Source: Orbilia blumenaviensis (lineage: Eukaryota; Ascomycota; Orbiliomycetes; Orbiliales; Orbiliaceae). From it: DNA of 64,000 nt. The number at the start of each line of letters is the position of its first letter. Within the stretch, counting starts at the first letter, position 1. Shown piece after piece: positions 59,535 to 64,000 of the stretch. The notes under the pieces were generated by a model. The model did no database searches, was not told where the DNA came from, and saw nothing but the letters and a program-made list of their open reading frames with translations. A program made the translations under genes and the position numbers. The stretch spans positions 850,145 through 914,144 of the forward strand of contig JAVHNS010000018.1 of NCBI GenBank assembly GCA_036872755.1. The letters are read 5' to 3'.

Positions 59535-59581
59535 ATTTTTTCTTTTTTTTTTTTTACCCCCTTTTTTTTTTTTTTTTTTTT
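59535..59581 (+). repeat. Long T tract split by ACCCCC
   Basis: Two T-runs, each over ten bases, flank the only five-C run in the core of the AT block. It could be a surviving poly-pyrimidine tract, for example a remnant poly-A tail on the opposite strand, or a slippage product. Confidence 0.6.
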
Positions 59582-61677
59582 ATTAATTTATATTATTTGT
59601 TAATAAATATTATTTATTTAATATATTTTTATTATTATTATTATAATTAAAACAAAAAAATCTATTAAATTTACAAAATTTATAAAATTTATTACTATGA
59701 ATATAAAAAGTAAAATAATAAAAAAAATAATAATATAAATAAAAAGATTTTTTTTATTTATAATAAAATTCTTATTCCTTAATAATATTTATATTATAAA
59801 TATATTAATAATTAATAAAATATAAAAATTTTAACTATATTATTATAAAGAATAATAATAAATAATAATAATTTATTAAATTTTATATTATTTAATATAA
59901 TAATATCAAAAAATTTATCTACAAAATTAAATTATGAAATATTAAATTTAATAAAAAAATAAAAAAATTAATTAAAAAAATTAATTATTTCATAATTTCT
60001 TTATTAATACCATTTTTTATTAATTTTTTATTATTTATTATATAATTTATTAATATTTTTATAAAATTAAATAAATATATAAAAAAATAAATTTAATTTT
60101 AAAATTTATTTTATTATAATTTTATAATATTTTTTAAATAAATTTTAATGGATTGTTATTATTTAATATATAAATAAATCTAATTAAATTATTTATTATA
60201 ATAACTTTTATTTTAAAAAAAATAATAAAGGGTGATAATAAATCTATAATTAAGATATTATTTATGATTATAATATTATTTATGATTAAATATTATATAT
60301 TTAATTAAAAATATTTAATAATTTTTATAATTATTTATTAATTTAAAATAATAAATAATAATCAAAAATTAATAATATTATATTTTGTAATATATTAAAA
60401 ATTTAAAAATTCAAAAATATATTTTTTTTTAATAATATATATAATAATAAAATTAATTAATAATATATTAAAAATATATTTAATAAATAATAAGAAAATA
60501 ATAAATTATAATAATAATACTAAAACTTTTTGGCATATTTATAAAAAATTATAGTTTTTTTTTAAATAAAATTAATATTTATAAAAAATGTTAAAATTAA
60601 TATTTTTTTTAATAATTTTAAAATATATTATTTTTTTTAATAAAAATATTTAGAGATATATTTAAAGTTTTTTAATAAATTTTAAAAAATAATTAAATTA
60701 TTAATATATAAAATATTTTACAAAATTATTTAATTTTAATTAAAATTATTTTATTGATATTATTAAAAAAATTATAAAAAACGTTTATTATTTAGAAGAT
60801 AGTACTGTTGAGTATTATAAAGTTTAAATATAAAATTTGTTAATTGAAAATTAATATTTTATTTATAAAGATTTTATAATAAAAATAAGTTTGTTTTTTT
60901 ATAATTTTAAATAAAAAGTGTTTAGTAATTGATAATAATAAAATATAAATATATTATTTATATATTTTATTATTTTTGTAATATTAATTAAATAATATTG
61001 GAAAATTTTTAATTTAAAGTTAATAAATATGATAAATATAAAATTAATAATTTGGATTATAATAATAGTATTTAAAATAATAAAAATTTAAAATTTAAAA
61101 TATAAATATAATTATAATAATAATAATTAATAAAAATATAATGTTTATTATTTTATAATTAATATATTTTGTAAATTAATGAATATTAATAATTTATAAA
61201 AAATATTTTAAATTTTTGTAAGTTTGTTAATTTATATAGAAAAAGATTTTATAAATTATTTAATATTTAATATAAATTATTTTTAAAAAAATAATTTAAT
61301 TAAAAAAAAAAAGTTTAAAATTTAGATTTAATATTATTAATAATAGAAGAAAAAGCAGGTTTTAATAATTTTTTTATTAATATTTAACAAACAATTATTG
61401 TTTTATTTTTATTTATTATAAATAATATATATTTATATTAGAATTATATTAATAATAATAATAATTTTAAATTATAAGAATAAATTTATTTATATTATAT
61501 TTAATTATTAATAATAATTGTTTATGAACTACTGTAAAGAAGATTGTTTTGTATTAAATTTTTAAAAACATAAATTTTATTAATATTTTAAATTATAATA
61601 TTTATATAACAATTAAAATAATTTAAATTTTCTGATATTTATAAAAATTTAAAGAATATCATTTAATAAATAATAAT

Positions 61678-61802
61678 CATTTTATGATTTCTGAGAAATA
61701 GATGAAAATTCTGATTTTTAGATAATATTCTAAGTTAAGAGGCTTTCTGGTTTATTGGCTTCAGAAGTCTGGGAAGCCAACACTTTTTTTTGCTGATGTA
61801 TT
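61678..61802 (+). repeat. Right subterminal island with inverted repeat
   Basis: Second island of normal composition. It has an 8-bp inverted repeat, TTGGCTTC (61755-61762) and GAAGCCAA (61773-61780), separated by 10 bases, able to form a hairpin. It also contains one CTGGGAAGC (61769-61777) as in the left island. It ends in T8 GCTGATGTATT. Confidence 0.45.
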
Positions 61803-63261
61803 ATTTATATTTATATAAAAATAAATGTATAAATTATTTTATAATTTTATAATTTTATAGATAAATGTTAATTATAATATATAAATTATAAAATTTTTAT
61901 ATTATATTTAAAATAATTTTAGATTTTATTTAATTTTTATAAAAATTTGTTTTTTATTTTATTTTTATTAATTTTATTTATTTTGAAATTTGAAAATTTT
62001 AATTTTTTTAATTTTATATATATAAAAATAAAAATTATTTTTATTTTTTTAATTTTAAAATAAGTTTATATTATTAAATAAATAATTATATATTTATAAA
62101 TATAAAAATTTTATTATAATATTAACTATAAAGTTTTTAAATTTTAGGTATATAAATCTAAAAATATATTTTTTAAATTTATTATATATTTAAAAGTATT
62201 GAATATTATAATATTTAAATTATTATTAATTTTTATTTATAATATTTATAATTATAATTAAAATATTATTTATATATAATATTATAAAAAATAAAAATAT
62301 AAATATATTAAATATAAATTATATAAATATAAATTTTAATAATTTTTATAATTATATATTTTTATAATTTATATAATTTAAAGTAATTATTTTAACTTTA
62401 ATAAAAGATTTTATAATAAATTTTTATAATTTATTTAATTATAAAATAATATTATTTGTTAAATAATATACATATTTTGAAATAAATTTACAAATTATTA
62501 ATTTTAAACTATAAATTTATCTTTAATTTATATTATTATATTTTTTAAATATTAATAATAATTATTTTTTTTTAATATTATTTTAATTATAATATAAAAT
62601 ATATTTATAAATTATATTTAAATATTAATATATTTATATTATAATTTTTTAATATTTCTTGGTAAATATATGGAAATATTATCTTAATTTAATTATAATA
62701 TAAATTAAATCAATTTTATTATTTTGGGCAACATATATAAAAAATTTTAATATACTTTAATAAAATTATATATATATATTTTTTTTTAATAATAATTATT
62801 TATTATTTTTTAATAGTTATATACCTAGATTTATAGGGTTTGATTTTATTTTTTAATTAAATATATTAAATTGATTAAGTATATTTTTGCAATATTTTTT
62901 TTAATTAATTTATATAATTTTATTAGTACAATTGTGTATAATTTGTAATTTTAAAAATTATTTAATTTTATTTATATTTTTGATTTTATATTACAATATA
63001 AAAACTTTTTTTGTTTTACATATTATAAAAAATTTTTTTATAATTATAAAAAAATTATTAACATAAATAATAATTATTATATTATTTATAATATAAAAAT
63101 ATTTATTTATTGAACTTATTTTTATTTAAAAAAATATTATATAAATTATTATTTTATAAATATAGAATTTATTTTAGTTTATATAAAAATTTAAATAATA
63201 AAAGTATTTTTATTTTATTTTTAATTATATAGTTTTTTAATATAATTATAATAATTTATTT

Positions 63262-63389
63262 TGTCAGGCCGCGCACCCACGCGGTGGTGCGCAAAATACA
63301 ATAAGATCAACATAACGGCTAAAGCTACCTAATCCAGGCAACATAAATACACAGTGATTTATCTGGAAATTTATTTGGGTAACTTTGAT
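63262..63389. repeat. GC-rich island with 22-bp near-palindrome
   Basis: Starts TGTCAGGCCGCGCACC. Bases 63271-63292 form a near-palindrome, GCGCACC and GGTGCGC arms around an eight-base centre, the most GC-rich spot in the AT block. The following ~95 bases have ordinary composition and no open frame. It may be the end of a different DNA transposon (CAG-type hAT terminus, or a Helitron-like hairpin followed on the minus strand by CCTGA). The family is not established. Confidence 0.4.
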
Positions 63390-64000
63390 TTTTAAATTAA
63401 CATCAAATTAATTTTCTTAATTTAAAAATAATAGAGAATTATGGTTTAATATTATAATATATATATTTTTTAATATATAAAGTATAAATAGTAATTATAT
63501 ATATAATTTTTTATTTTTTAATTTATAATTATAATTAAAATTATATTTTTAATCATTATAATATATATATTTTTATATATATAATTTTATATATTAAAAA
63601 ATTATTTTTTAATTTATTACTATAAACACTTTGCAAATATCTATAATATTTATTAAAAAAAATAAATTAATATAAAATATTTTACAAAATTTAATAAATT
63701 TTAAATTTTTAAAAAATAATAAAACATAATAATTTACTTTATAATTTAAAAATAATAATTTAACTATAATTATTTAATTTATAAAATTAATTAATAAATT
63801 AAATAAATTTATAAATAATTATAATAAAATATAAATTTTTATTTATTAAATAAAATTATTTTTTAATTTTAATTATTAAATATTTAAAAATAATAAAAAT
63901 ATAAAATTAATTTTATTTTTAATTAATTATAAAATATTATAACTAAATAATCTAAATTTTTAATAATTTTAATAAATATAAATAAAATTTTTTAAAACTA

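Larger units (their letters stand above)
52728..61802. mobile_element. Possible decayed transposon with 10-bp inverted termini
   Basis: The left end AATACATCAG (52728-52737) is the exact reverse complement of the right end CTGATGTATT (61793-61802). Inside, both ends continue with G or C and then a run of six or more A. Both sit in the largest islands of normal composition in the block and share the 9-mer CTGGGAAGC. The outermost TA could be a mariner-type target duplication, but 9.07 kb is too long for a simple element of that kind, so nested insertions or another superfamily are possible. No transposase frame survives. The assignment as one element is an inference. Confidence 0.4.
50081..64000. 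repeat. Extremely AT-rich, gene-free block (probable RIP-destroyed repeats)
   Basis: About 13.9 kb, continuing past the window, made almost only of A and T. By direct count, bases 55321-55380, 56641-56700 and 56881-56940 contain no G or C. There are no usable reading frames beyond chance Lys/Asn/Ile/Phe/Leu runs such as 54508-54726. The pattern (loss of C on either strand, repeat copies differing by transitions) is that of repeat-induced point mutation in Pezizomycotina. It could be a transposon-rich AT isochore, a subterminal region or a regional centromere; the sequence alone cannot decide. Confidence 0.9.

Noticed and set aside
50081..64000. Mitochondrial DNA inserted or misassembled beside the nuclear genes
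   Set aside because: No mitochondrial protein, tRNA or rRNA sequence is recognisable; the paired copies with opposite C/T polarity point to nuclear RIP instead. Coverage data would settle it.

Overview
This window is nuclear DNA from a filamentous ascomycete (Pezizomycotina). The evidence is: short GT-AG introns of about 50-300 bp, several with CTAAC-type branch sites; a single-chain pentafunctional AROM gene; a divergent histone H3/H4 pair with introns; and a very AT-rich block of the kind left by repeat-induced point mutation (RIP). The gene set would suit a Eurotiomycete-like genome, but the species cannot be named from the sequence.

From 1 to about 50,080 is ordinary euchromatin with twelve protein genes, all conserved housekeeping or regulatory genes. 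In order they are: an OPT-family oligopeptide/metal-chelate transporter (+, 1004-3877); a neurofibromin/Ira-type RasGAP of about 2,557 residues (+, 5015-13443); the nuclear 5'-3' exoribonuclease Rat1 (-, 14409-17835); the vesicle tether Uso1/p115 (+, 18927-22679); AROM (+, 23275-28209); an Rpn4-like C2H2 factor (-, 29336-31398); the largest RNA polymerase I subunit (-, 33758-39464); the U4/U6 snRNP protein Prp3 (+, 39795-41588); the ER mannosyltransferase Alg9 (-, 41730-43979); the H/ACA snoRNP assembly factor Naf1 (+, 44282-46357); and histones H3 (-, 46996-47579) and H4 (+, 48986-49419). I worked out exon junctions for every gene. The spliced lengths are all multiples of three, and H3 and H4 come out at exactly 136 and 103 residues.

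The genes do not form a metabolic cluster. Several serve growth and nuclear RNA or chromatin functions (Rat1, Pol I, Prp3, Naf1, H3/H4). Pairs sharing a short divergent promoter are RPA190/Prp3 (330 bp) and Alg9/Naf1 (302 bp); H3/H4 share 1.4 kb.

From about 50,080 to the end of the window (it continues beyond) lies roughly 14 kb of extremely AT-rich, gene-free DNA. Some 60-base lines contain no G or C at all. I read it as heterochromatic repeat DNA destroyed by RIP. It still has structure: two tandem copies of a repeat of about 570 bp whose differences are nearly all C/T and G/A with opposite strand polarity; long blocks where the surviving GC pairs are nearly all C or nearly all G on one strand; and three small islands of normal composition. 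Two islands carry a 10-bp inverted terminal repeat and a shared 9-mer, and they bracket 9.07 kb, which looks like the ends of a decayed transposon. The third holds a GC-rich near-palindrome that resembles a transposon terminus. This block is the only accessory part of the window and the best place to look for something undescribed.
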